In this document: in pieces, positions 23,164 through 34,223 of the stretch
Position numbering within the stretch: position 1 is the stretch's first letter
How the letters are laid out: each line of letters starts with the position of its first letter
NCBI GenBank assembly: GCA_014058105.1
Contig: JACGCM010000779.1
Coordinates: forward strand, 620,001 to 684,000
Length of the DNA stretch: 64,000 nucleotides
Direction: 5' to 3'
Source: Kingdonia uniflora
Lineage: Eukaryota > Streptophyta > Magnoliopsida > Ranunculales > Circaeasteraceae
The notes under the pieces: model-generated
Told to the model about the DNA's origin: nothing
Databases searched by the model: none
The model's input: only the letters and a program-made list of their open reading frames with translations
Program-made: the position numbers and the translations under genes

Positions 23164-23182
23164 ACCGCCCCCTCTCAGCCAA
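23164..23182 (-). other. Polypurine tract of element 2
   Basis: The minus strand reads GCTGAGAGGGGGCGGT immediately before the 3' LTR, the plus-strand primer position. It matches the tracts of L and N. Confidence 0.7.
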
Positions 23183-24710
23183 CAGTACGAGAAATATTGT
23201 GGGCGAGTGGTGTTGGTTGAGAAGTGTCATCAATGCTATAGTTAATATCTGGGAATCATTTCCAACGTATATTCATGAATATTTTTTTGCGTCTTTTGGG
23301 TTTTCTAAAACCAATGGTTCTAGTCAATGTTATTGCATGGGAATCTTCCTAACGCTGGGAATTTGAAGAGTTAGCTTAAATGCTGATCAGAGTATAAAGA
23401 ATACTCTAAGTTGTGTGTGATGAACCAAGTCTTTGTCTCTAAACTATTTATCCTTTGTTCTTATTTCTGTACTTGAAATCTTCTAACTATTGAGAGTTTG
23501 GTGACTACAAGGATCCAATCTTGGGAGTCTAGGATTCGTAGAAAGATGAAAGAACTGCGAATCATGTATTTTGGATACCAACCTTTGTATCTGTCGACAC
23601 CAATTTCTGTATCGCCTACCTATTACCATATATCTATGAAGAGGTAATGGAGGCGGGGAATGGTAATTATCAGATGGCGCATTTCCATTATCTATTGACG
23701 TTTGAGGCGGAGCGCCAAAATGATCTTCGGTTGTTGGCGAAGGAGGCTATTACAACTAAAGATGAAGTGACAGGCATTCGTCCGAGGAAGTCTCACCGGT
23801 ATCCTGCTAGTGAGTGGGTCCTGTCTAAGAAATAGGACCTTCCATCTATTTCTAGCATGCGGGGAGGTGGGGGTTATGGTGAAAGAGGTGGTGATGGCGG
23901 AGGGTATTTTTTATGGGCCATAGATATTGGCCCTGAAGAAAATCCTTCATCTGTGATTTCTAGTTTCACTGTTTCCTATTCCTTGCAGTGTAGGATCAGA
24001 GTTTGGAAGTTGGATAAATTTTGCATCTTCTTCCTCGTTGACTGCCGAGAGGCATTTCAAACTGTTACTTGATGTAATTTTAGAAAGTAATTTGTATGCT
24101 GTCTATAATGATAGTGTATCTATAAAATAATCTGTAAGAAAAAATTTTAAACTAATGAAATGTAATCGTCCTGCTATCATGATACTGTGTGTTGATCTTC
24201 GTAACTTCTATGCGTAGGTTTGGGTTGTGAAGTATAGGCCTGCAAGTACGGGGAATATTAGTTTGTTATGTGGTCTTTGCTGTATAAACTGAACTATGCG
24301 GATTTCAGTGTATATATCAGTAAATGACAGTAAGAGGTGTGGCTTGAAAAATTAGAGGAGCTCAAAAATATGATAATAGGAAGTAGATAATTTCTGTAAG
24401 ATGGCTGGGTTGTTCTAAAGGTATATGGTTTTTTATGATCTGTGTATTCGAATTGGATGAAAAATGTCTAGACCTTTGGAATGAATTGATATTGGTCTAT
24501 AGGGGCTTCCGCTGGACTTACTTGATTTTGTATTTTGCCATCTTCATATCTGTGCGTATAAAATCTGAGGAGCTATCTCATAATATGGAAATTATAACTT
24601 GTCACAATAATCGGGATTGGCTGCTGATATTCTTCTATCTTAAAATTTTCTTGTAAAATATATCTTCCAGCAAAATCTGTGGGGTGATATGGATTCTCAA
24701 AGATCTTCCT
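23183..24710 (+). other. Outer part of the element 2 antisense cassette, poorly preserved
   Basis: Contains + strand open frames of 62 aa (23647-23835, MEAGNGNYQMAHFHYLLTFE) and about 70 aa (23857-24072, 24435-24656). By position the first could be the outermost short antisense gene, as in L (6327-6100) and N (49916-49578), but I see no convincing sequence match and no clear TATA box. Otherwise AT-rich non-coding. Confidence 0.35.
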
Positions 24711-24716
24711 GGTGTC

Positions 24717-24724
24717 TATATAAA
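24717..24724 (+). promoter_or_regulatory. TATA box of the element 2 short antisense gene
   Basis: GTGTCTATATAAAGTAAGG at 24712-24730, about 65 bp upstream of ATG 24788. Same layout as the TATA boxes before the related genes in L and N. Confidence 0.55.
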
Positions 24725-24787
24725 GTAAGGATTCTTGGCCTCTATGTCTTGTAACTTCTGCAAGGATAAGTTTTTGTGTGAGTAACC

Positions 24788-25101
24788 ATGGTGAGGACAC
24801 GCTCTCAACGTGCTCGTCATGCAGCAGATGCTAGGTTTCATATCAAGGTTGTTGAACTTCATGAGCGATATTTTCATCGACTGCCTTATGATGCTGTATA
24901 ACCGAAATGGCCATTGAATTTGATCAGCCTAGATGATGAAGGTTAGCGTGCAAAGTATGATGGCTTTTTTTGGTGCAATATTTTTCGTTGGTCTCTGTTG
25001 GATGCTACGGTACGTGTAATGACTGTTCGACAACTCTTATGTGACAAACTTGTAGAGGAGGATGTAAGGGCAACAAGAGGAGAGATAATTCCATCTGGCA
25101 A
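24788..25101 (+). pseudogene. Short antisense gene of element 2 (MVRTRSQ type)
   Basis: Starts MVRTRSQRARHAADARFHIK, matching the MVKTRSQ start at 5517 in L. VVELHERYFHRL aligns with MVELHMRFFRNH in the N gene at 49916-49578. Further on LLCDKLVEEDVRATRGEI aligns with LVCVEEIIEEDHATSGAG of the same N protein. Two in-frame stops (about 24899 and 24944) make it non-functional. These cross-matches are the main evidence that the short genes form one family. It may end at a donor-like CAAG|GTGAACC near 25101. Confidence 0.6.
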
Positions 25102-26173
25102 GGTGAACCATCTAGGCTGCTTTAAATATTACTATAGAAGTTCATAAGATTGAACTGTGGAAGTTCACAATAAATAAGTAATCTGTTTTGCAGTAATCAG
25201 TTAAATGTAGAACGAGGCATAGTTGTTGCATCGATCTGAGATGGATAAGAATAAAGTATTCTATTTTACTGTCTGTGTGCAAATATTATGGATGACAGCT
25301 ATATCATTTTAACAACTGGATATATATCTTTGAATTTTGAATATTGAACAATTTTAGAAATGTCGTACGATCTTGGTATAGTATAAAAGTAAGGTGATTG
25401 ATCGTTGTTACTGCATTGGGGATGAGGGGCAGAATTTTTTAATGGTAGACAATTGAGATAGACGTTATGACAATAAACCTTATCACATAAATCATGATGA
25501 TGCTGTTAATCAAAAAGATGTGCCTGTAGAGACAGTAGGGGTGGCTGACATGTGTCTGAAGGAGTTATCATTTTGTAAACCAAAGGAGAGTATAAAAACT
25601 TGTATCTCTCTCCCTCATAAATTATCAATAGTTGTAGAGAGAGAAAAAAATTATACAAATCCTATCTCCAAAGAGAGGAAACGTTTGAGTTCTGAGTGTG
25701 ATTTGAGAGGGAAAGGTTCATCGGGTTATATAAAACTGTTAGAAAAGCGACGGGGGCGGTCATTCTCAATAAAAGGTCATGATAAAGCAGAAGATTGTTG
25801 TTCTTGAAGTACAGGTTGGTGATATGTGTCTCTATTTGTTTGATTTGTTGTTGCTAGTAATTTATATGATATTATCTGTTTATCCTTTTTGATTGAGGGA
25901 TACAGAAGTTTGATAATGTAGGGGTTTTATTTTCTTTGAGTAATTGATGAGAGAGTTCTGTAGTGCAGAAGGTTTTCTATATGAATAGACTATAGAGAGA
26001 GAAAATGTTTGTGTGGAGAAGAAGAGAGAAACTTGAAATGATTGTTTTTTATTTTGGGAAACTGTAAAGTAAGCGTGTTGGCTGGTTAAAAATATGGGTG
26101 TGGCTAGTTTTACTGTGTGTAGGGTGTAATATGTAATGTAGAGATAATGATAAAATATTTTGTGTATCTGTAG
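25102..26173 (+). other. Intergenic region and leader of the element 2 antisense gene
   Basis: A 95-aa basic frame (25520-25807, MPVETVGVADMCLKELS...) is open but has no match in the sister elements; it may be chance or a decayed small gene. A TATATAAA at 25733-25740 could be a promoter for the downstream gene. The stretch ends at an acceptor TGTATCTGTAG just before 26174. Confidence 0.35.
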
Positions 26174-29100
26174 GTCCAGTATGCGTTCCAAATCTAGAAT
26201 TCCCATGAGTAAATATGTAGTATCTTCAAGTTCAGAGGAAATATCATCGTCAGGGAGGGAGGACGAGTGTAATGCCATGGAAAAAGCTGTAAATAGTATA
26301 GAGGTGACTATAAAAGTTTGGGAAACAAGTGAAATAGGGAAAGTAATAGTGATTGTGATAGAGAATTGAAAAGAGAAAGAAAATTATTTATTATATACCT
26401 AGAGGGAGTAGATGTAGGATTTTTTTTTTAAAACACAAAAATAAATTGTAGGGAGAATGGGGAAGCTATTTGGTGGACCAAAGTTGCGGGTTTAGGGCCT
26501 ATGTCCCAGGAAAAGGGGAGGAGGCGGTATACTACCAAGTCTCTTGTTTGGGGAAGTAGAAATGGGAGAGAGGGATTAGTAAGGATGTTAATCTCTTGTA
26601 CTATAATGGCTTCGGGCTAGCAGGCCCGAAGATAGGCTTCTCTGTTACTTGAATCTGGTCGTGTATGGCCTTAGAGTTCCTCTGACCTTCTATCAAAAAG
26701 GGGTTATGAATGTATTGCAGTGTTGCCCTGCCCAGCTGAATGGGAATATATATGAGATGATGAGGGTATGCGAGGTACTGAATGATAAGTGGAGAAAGAA
26801 GGGACTGCCAAGCAGTTCGAAGCCAATAATGTGGTAAAATTTTATAAATGGAAATATGAAATAGATCGAAGTAGTGGTTACCTGTATAGTGATTCATCTA
26901 GGCCAATTTTTTTTGACTTTGAATCTGCGGGTAGGCCATGGAATGATCACCTTGTATGGGTAGGGGGTAACTGTATGCACGTTCCAGATGAACCAACGCT
27001 CGTTCTAAACCATAAATATTATAACTCGAGTAAGTAACGTTGATCAATCTTCGACTAACCATTATCATGTATTCGAGCTGTTAATTAATGTTTTGCTCCT
27101 TGTTTTTCATAACCCAATCCTTCATCGGTGCCTGATAATACCAGCTTGTTCGACTGCGTTACTCGTGATCAGGTTGAGTTAAAGCAGGTACTTGGTGAGC
27201 TAGGTATCCGTAGGGATAAGAGGGTAGATTTTCATAGTACCCAAAGTTCAACGAGCTCCGAGAAATAAGCTATGGCTGAGGAGAAAGCTTGTTTGACTGT
27301 TAATGATGTACTTAGTGTTCCATCACCTGTACCTAAAAACATGAAATTGACTACTCAAAGATCGAGAAAGTCAGCTCTGCAGAGTATGCCTGCTACTGGG
27401 GCGGTGACCACAGAATAAGAGATCGCAAAAATAGCTTTTAGAGATGTGGAGGAGAGACAGGAAGTGAGTCCGGTTACTCCTGCAGAGGTTGAAAAGAACT
27501 TGTTGAAGAGAAAGCGGCATAAGGATGAGGGTAGCTCACGTACTAATCCTCATGCTGCGGCCAAAATGAGAGAACTGGAGTAGAAATACTACCTGATGGC
27601 TGGGACCGATCCGAAGCAGCTCGATGAAAAGTATCATGAACACACTTTCGCAGTATGTGTTTGAAATCTTTAATTATCTTGTATTCAGACTAAAAGCTGT
27701 TATTCTCAACTTATGTTTGTGTATTTTTTTGTACTGGTAGCTCTCGATGCTGCTGAAGGAGGCAACGAAGTGCCTTGATAAGGGGAGCCAGGAGTTCGAA
27801 GATCTTGCCCTGAAGTTTGATGCTCAATCGGCTCGTATTAGGGAGATCGAAGCTGTGCTCGAGCTAGAGTAAAAATAGAGAGTTGAAGGCACCAAGGTTG
27901 CTGAAGAGCGGTATAAAGTACTGTCTGAGCATGATGATGTGATGTCACGATCATGCAAGGTATTGAAGGTGAAAAGTGATTGTTTTGTGTAATCTTATTA
28001 CTCTTTTAGGTTGACTCGTACTGATGTCGAGCTGGGTCGATCTGGCAGATATGATGAGATAGACTTTCTTGCAGAGGTAGAAAGTGAAGTGGTGGCTGAT
28101 ATTGCTGATCCAGCCAATATACCTGTTACACCTACTGAACTAGCTGTAGCTACTGATAAGACATCGGATCCTCCAACTGAGGTAGCCATTAGCAAGATTC
28201 TTTAAGCAATCTGCAGTACTCTACTCCAAACTATGTAGTTTGTTTAACTTTGATGGGATTGCACTCTGTATGGTCATAAAACTATTAAGCTTGATTGAAG
28301 CCTTTAATATATTGTCCTTGAATGCTTGTATGATAACAAGATATTTGTAATCTGTATAGGAGATAAAGAGATTGAGAAAAATGAATTCCGAACAGGAGAG
28401 AACGTTGAGTAGAACGAGGGATTCTGTGGCTCGTATTCAACAAGTACTTAATAAAATTGAATATGAGAGAAGGTAATTTAAATTTAACACAGAGAAAGGG
28501 ATGAGGTGCTAAGAAAGGAGGAGAAAAGGGGGATATTAGTTCAAAAACAAAAAGAGTTAACCTGTTTTAACGACCCGAGTAATATGGCTAGGTGTCAAAG
28601 TATGCTGATTGCCCTGGCATTGTATTTCAAGATCGAAGTAGATAGTGAACGGGGTTTAAATGAGGCTTATGTAGAGCTTTTGAAGGAAAGAGGTATAGTT
28701 CCGGACCCAGCTCGAGTTATGTTTTTAGCTTAAGAAGTACATAATTATCATAGTTTAGATGTGATAAAATGTTCAACACGGGTTGGTGTGTCTATTATAT
28801 GGGGTGATGCAAAACATTTATCTGATGTGTTTAGCTTTATTTAAGATCGAACGACCATGAGAATTATATTTTTTAGGATATGAAAAGAGTAAATAGAGGT
28901 TCAACAACAATTAAAGGGTAATTTAAAGGAGTTCCACGATGTATTATCGCAACATGTTGAGCAAAAAATGTCTTTAGCGGGGCGATTGTCGAAAGAAGTG
29001 ACTGCTCGAATGAAGGTAGAAGTTGATATGAGGGCTTTAGGTGTATTTTAAAAAGAAACGCGCAAGCGTTTGCACAAGGCACATATGCAGTTGAAGGAAC

Positions 29101-29504
29101 ATTTGTATCTGTCGTGAGCAAAAGTTGCAGCTCGAACAGAACATGAGCATCATATAGAAAGTGTCATTGCTTTTTATGGAGGAGAACTGGCGAGGGTAGA
29201 TAATGAATTTTGGAAGTTCGTAATGGAATGTGGAAAAGATTTTGATGTTGAGAATGCAAAGGCTGAAAATATATTGTTTACTAAAGATGAAGAGGAAATT
29301 GTTGGTGAAAAACCCATTCCTAGATCGGAGGAATTGTCGTCAGAAGAGGATGAGGAAGAGGTCAAGAATCTGATACCCCGATGGCGCAAACAACGCGAGC
29401 AGGAGGTGGTGACCTTTTTAACCCCTATAAATGTTCAAGTATTGAATATAAAGAGTTTGAGGGATAAAGGGCAATCCTCTTATATCTTGAAGAAGCAAAA
29501 ATAA
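26174..29504 (+). pseudogene. Antisense accessory gene of element 2, part A
   Basis: The first coding exon follows acceptor CTGTAG at 26173 and starts at ATG 26181 (MRSKSRIPMSKYVVSSSSEE), a serine/acid-rich N-terminus. Next comes the gypsy-type-transposon-like domain at about 26610-27037: LRVPLTFYQKGVMNVLQCCP, YEMMRVCEVLNDKW, then FYKWKYEIDRSSGYLYSDS and a donor GA|GTAAGT near 27030. Later blocks: lysine-rich 27480-27660, 27740-28205 and a charged coiled-coil stretch 28500-29504 ending acidic (KPIPRSEELSSEEDEEEVKN). Many stops. The gene continues after the CACTA insertion at 36340-37651. Runs antisense to gag-pol. Confidence 0.75.
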
Positions 29505-29674
29505 GATATTCTACTTTGCTATCGGCCCTACATATGTCTTAGATCTTTGTATACTATTTGTTTGATGATAAATAAAATCTGTTCTCTGTGATGATATATA
29601 GAACGATGTATCGATATTACTCAGATATCATGTTCCTAATTAAACTTGTTAACTGTGATATGTAATCTGCTTGT

Positions 29675-31354
29675 CACTAGGCCAAAAACTGTAAATAATG
29701 ACACTTTTAGAGGTTAATTTACGCCTTGGTTGGTCTGTTGTAACAAATTGACTTCCATTAACAGTCGTTATTTTAGAACCACCGTCGTTTTTTACTTTTC
29801 CCCTCTTATTTTTTACTCAAAAATATTGACTCTTCCTGTAGTCGAGAAAACCATTCAATTTCGACTTTAGAGACTTTTTGTTTCTCGTTTTCTCCCTTTG
29901 ATACATCATCTCTCCACAATCCTAATTCTACCACACATCTCTCAGCGATCTCAATTCCTCTCTTCTCTCCTCAGAGTTTCAACTCTCAACCTAAATCTCT
30001 AAATCCCTAATAACTCCAAACCCTTCAAATCGAAATGAAAGAGTAATAATTCTTCTCACCAATTCTTCGAACTTTTGATGCAATTCTTCTCCAGATGCAA
30101 TTCTTCGCTTTGATTTTATCTAAATTGGGAAAACAACAAAATTGAGGAACTATTACCAATAAAATTGAGGAATCGAATTGCAAGTTATACAACGGGTATG
30201 CTCTCTCCCTCTCTTTCTCTCTCTCTGAATCGAATTACAATCTTTTGTTGAAGTTCTTTCTTGATGGAATCAAATTGCTATTTGTTGGAGTTCTTTTTTG
30301 TTGGAATTGAAATATCGAATTGATGTTTGAATCAAATTGTTGTTTGTTGGAGTTCTTTCTTGTTGCTATTTTTTTCATGGTTTATGTTTTCGTCCTCTTG
30401 GTAATGTTAGTTTCTTGGTAATGTTATGTTCTCTTCCTCTTGCTATAATTCAAACATTTTTTCAGTGAACTATTTGAGTCAGCCTGAACACACAGAAAAA
30501 ATAATTTTTTTGGTTATGTCATGGTCTGATTTTAGTTTATCTTAAAATGGATTCAGCAATTGCCATTAGAGAAATATGGGTGCTTGAGGTTCGAGCAGCT
30601 TGTGGCAAGGTGGAAGACATTTTTTTATCCTGAATCTAGCGTACTTGCTCTCAATTGCGTTTCATTAGCATTTCTGATATGGCTGGTCTGAATCAGTACC
30701 TTGTATCTTGTGAGTTGGTTTTATCAATTATATTGTTATCTGCTAGACTTTTGAGGCCTGTTTGTTGAAGAATGTATATGTCTCTTTATCACCTATGGCC
30801 AAACAAAATTTAATGTTAAATTAAGATACATGTTGGACAAATTGTAGGAATCATTTTAAGTTATTTATGTTGTTTACTATGTTTATTTATACTTATGTCA
30901 TAAAAAATTAATGGTTATATATTGGGGACATTTATGCATCAAAATATGGTCTGAATCAGTACCTTGTATCTTGTGTGTGTGTATGTGTTTGTTTTCGGTA
31001 TTGGGGGGGGGGGGGGGGAGTTGGAATCTAAGCAGGTTCATTATTACCCACCCCACCCCCTTCGTATATGATTATCCGAGGACAGTAAAGCATCAAATTC
31101 CTCTTTCACTTTCTTTCTCCACGCATTTCCTGTTTGTTACTTATTTCTTTCGCAAAAATAAATAAATTGGTAGAATACAAGAATAGATATTTTATAATAT
31201 TCCTGCTTAGTACTTGTGCATGATATTAGCTATGAATGTTAGATAACTTTATTTGAGACAGAAGAGATGGTTTTAGTGCGATCTCTATTTGTTAGAATAT
31301 TTTCGACGTAATAAGGACCTCTTAATAGCTGTCTGTTGTTCTTGTTGATGACAG
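29675..31354 (+). other. CACTA left arm and captured leader-like sequence
   Basis: After the terminal repeat a pyrimidine-rich stretch (29880-30010) resembles a plant 5' UTR, followed by a CT-rich microsatellite near 30200-30225 and T-rich intron-like DNA. A phrase of about 28 bp (GGTCTGAATCAGTACCTTG...) occurs at 30685 and again at 30948. A 16-base G run lies at 31003-31018. No coding exon was identified with confidence. Confidence 0.45.
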
Positions 31355-31549
31355 GAATGGGTTACAGACAGTCCATTCATCATATCATCAAGAATCTCTT
31401 TCGAAGTGAGTGTGCGCCTTCTTGGTGGGTTGTTGGCCTTGGGGTACACGATAGCAGCCATTCTAAAAAGAAACAACCACGCTTTCTTTGATGATAAAGT
31501 ATGTGTGAAAATTGACTTGTTAGAACAACTGAATCGTCATTATGTTCAG
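31355..31549 (+). pseudogene. Captured exon of a triphosphate tunnel metalloenzyme (TTM1/2-like) gene
   Basis: A 195-bp, 65-codon open exon with AG before (GATGACAG|GAATGG) and GT after (TTCAG|GTATTA), phase 0. It reads EWVTDSPFIISSRISFEVS then VRLLGGLLALGYTIAAILKR and KIDLLEQLNRHYVQ. I recognise this as the region after the uridine-kinase-like P-loop domain in plant TTM1/TTM2 proteins (phosphatases acting on pyrophosphate at mitochondria). No stop or frameshift in the exon. Other exons of that gene were not found, so this is a fragment, not a gene. Confidence 0.85.
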
Positions 31550-32108
31550 GTATTATATTCCATCTTACACTACCTATGTATTTATTTAATTTTCTGGAGC
31601 CGATATGCTTACGAATTCCAAAATTTAGGTTTAACAATCAGTTTATTTCCTACAACCATGTAATGATTCAGTATTGTAGTGCAACTTAGTTTGAGATGTT
31701 GTGAGTTTGTAATACAGTGTGCTTAACTGTTTATACTATAAAAACCTAGACAAATACTTCTTATTCTCCGAGGGACTTATCAAATATATAATATTTTGAG
31801 AGTCATAATCTTTGATGGAATACATCATGTCAGAAGCTTTAAAATCCTCCCTTGTGTAATGTACAAGTTCAAGATGATATTTCAAGTTAGTAATATGCAT
31901 ATGACTGTGTTTGTTAATATGGGTGAACAGTTACACTGTACACTGACTGTGCACATTTGTATATTCTTGTAATTTGTTGCAATATGAGGTTGAATGTTGG
32001 ATCTGGATTACTAGAAACTCATACTCATAGTTAGAAGTTTCTCTGGTCTATGTTGGACTTGAAGGATACATGCATTTTAATTACTAGATTATTGTATATA
32101 TTATATAA
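31550..32108. other. CACTA interior, intron-like
   Basis: AT-rich sequence following the captured TTM exon; likely the downstream intron taken along with it. No exon seen. Confidence 0.4.
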
Positions 32109-32513
32109 GGGAGCCAATCCGTGAACACTTAGCTTTGGGACACTCTTCTAGACACTCAACAATTAGGACCCATTTAAAGACGATTTATTTTTGTAACCGT
32201 ATGGATATGATCTCTTTACTATTGAGATTATCCTCGTAAATTACTATCATTCCGATATTTCAACATCATAATGTACAACTTTAAAATTTGGATATAATAG
32301 ACAATTAAAAACGTCTATAATTGTGGTACTTCAATTATTTTTTTAATGTTGATAAAAATGTTGATCGAACTTCATTTTTTGTGAGGAAGACCTTCATAAC
32401 AAGGAGCTCATATCCATACTGTTAAAATTCCTTTAAGCATCTTTAAATGGGTTGTAATTGTTGAGTGTCTAGAAGATTATCCCAAAGTTGAGTACCCACG
32501 GATCCGTGCTCCC
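32109..32513. mobile_element. MITE with ~75-bp terminal inverted repeats
   Basis: The left end GGGAGCCAATCCGTGAACAC... and the right end ...GTACCCACGGATCCGTGCTCCC are imperfect inverted repeats over about 75 bp (shared core ATTGTTGAGTGTCTAGAAGA). Total 405 bp, non-coding. The flanks ATTATATAA (32100-32108) and ATTATAAAT (32514-32522) match at 7 of 9 positions, consistent with a 9-bp duplication and a Mutator-type MITE. It lies inside the CACTA element. Confidence 0.75.
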
Positions 32514-33216
32514 ATTATAAATAATGACAACCTGTATGGGAATTTAGATATAGGTTTGTTGGATTGAATTTTGATTTGAATATGATAGATCAATAAGAAG
32601 AAGAAAGGAAGAGACCAAGAAGACGTGAGAACTAAGTTGGGTATGTGACTAGGAATAGGCATAGATTAGATCAATAGTGTGAACGCCTCCAATTAGCTAC
32701 ATAAAAGCATAAAAAACCTTTATTCTCACTATTACCCCTTAAGTTATAGTAAAGATAAAGATAAAGCTAATCTTGACCATTTGTTTGTAATTTTTTTTAT
32801 GTCCAGCCACTTTGGTGAAAATTTTGGTTGCAAGAAGATGTTCAAATAATGGACATAAGCTACGGAGACCATTCCAACTGAATCATCTCCTTGGTCAAAG
32901 GAGCATGAACCTCGCCTTTTATCATCATTGATAAACTGAATCTTAAATAAATGTTTATCACTGGATGATTAGCACAATAAAGAGGTATGCCAAGCTCAGA
33001 ATGTAGGGAATGCAACCTTAACTACCCAGTAGCAGCACCATATGTCATACTTTGATTCTTAACATCAACACAAGAGGGGACAAACCTCTATTAATATGTA
33101 AGGTATAACTTCACTTGAGTCTATTAATATCAGATGTTGCAACTACATAATAGATGCAGACATGAAACCTTTATGGTAAGTTTAGGTAATGCTTGTATTT
33201 AGTATGAGAAACTTAC
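32514..33216. other. CACTA interior without recognisable feature
   Basis: AT-rich, no coding exon identified. It probably includes intron sequence belonging to the captured exostosin fragment on the minus strand. Confidence 0.4.
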
Positions 33217-33454
33217 CTTGGCATGTGGAGGATTAAGTGGTTTCTCGGGTGGGCAAGGCCAGACTTGAGGCAATGCTACATCTTTATGATAAATATAAAA
33301 CCCCTGAAAGTAACTGGCTGAGTAGGCTCTCTGAATGACATTGTTATGCAAATGAAAATGCTTAGAAACTGCATCCCAGCCAACAGAGTGGCAGCATACA
33401 AAAAAATGATCTGAACCCATAGAAGCATTCCAGAATCTGAACTCCATACTGAAT
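33217..33454 (-). pseudogene. Captured exon of a GT47 exostosin-family glycosyltransferase gene
   Basis: A minus-strand open exon reads FWNASMGSDHFFVCCHSVGW and KDVALPQVWPCPPEKPLNPP. 'GSDHFFV..H' and 'KDV.LP' are hallmarks of plant exostosin-like (GT47) Golgi glycosyltransferases. It is bounded by an acceptor CCTAAAAG before ATTCAG and a donor CCAAG|GTAAGT at 33217/33216. No stop inside. Orientation is opposite to the other two captured fragments, so capture was in separate events or followed by rearrangement. Confidence 0.75.
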
Positions 33455-34223
33455 CTTTTAGGAAACATGAAGGTAACGTGCAACTTAATAGCTTTGTTAG
33501 TTTGTTCTGTAATATTAATTCTTCTGATTTTACAAAATCTGATTGAAATTTATTCATTAAATGTTTGGTTTTTTTGTGGTACAGCAAAAGATAGTGCTGA
33601 AATTGGGTATGTACTATGAAAAATGAAGAACCAAGGCATTTAAAGTGGCTGCAGTCGTAGAGGCTAAGCTATCCTCTCTTTTCTTTTGTTTTCAAGATAA
33701 TATAATTTAGATTCCATCGTATTTGGCCTTATAGTTCCATTAGACTGTAGTCCCTCTCTTCAGTGTTTATGAGTTTTCCTCCTTTGCAATCTTATCAAAC
33801 TATTAGGCAATTATTATTTATGGTCTATATGAATTTACAAGAAAAATAAGAACATCAGTGGCTTAAACTCAAACCTTGCAGTAGAAAAATTAAGTTTTTA
33901 TGATCTCTTTTCAGGTCTTGAGCCACATAGTGATAGCAGGGGGAAAAGCTCTTCGACAGTTGTTAAAGGAGGTATGCGTATTAAGATATTTAATCTTTTA
34001 CGGAGGAATACCAAAATAAATATTGACTAATCTTCTTTTTATTCTGCAGCTCAACTAGGAAGGAAACGTTTTCTAGTTCAATGATGGGAGAAGAGAGAAA
34101 CTCTAAACAATGAATCTCCGACCACCAGTAGATCTATCGACACAATACCTGAAACTAGTACACTATCCCATACATCGGTATGTCTATATTCGCTTGTTTA
34201 TGTCATTATGATTTTTGATATAT
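33455..34223. other. CACTA interior with possible minor captured exons
   Basis: Between the GT47 and Hsp70 fragments. A short + strand segment flanked by splice-like borders (TTTTCAG before 33915 to a GTATGC donor near 33971, reading VLSHIVIAGGKALRQLLKE) and another at about 34051-34180 could be exons from the same or a fourth gene. I do not recognise them. Confidence 0.35.

Noticed and set aside
31003..31018. 16-base G run as a functional G-quadruplex
   Set aside because: A homopolymer this long is more likely slippage or an assembly-prone tract; nothing nearby supports a role.
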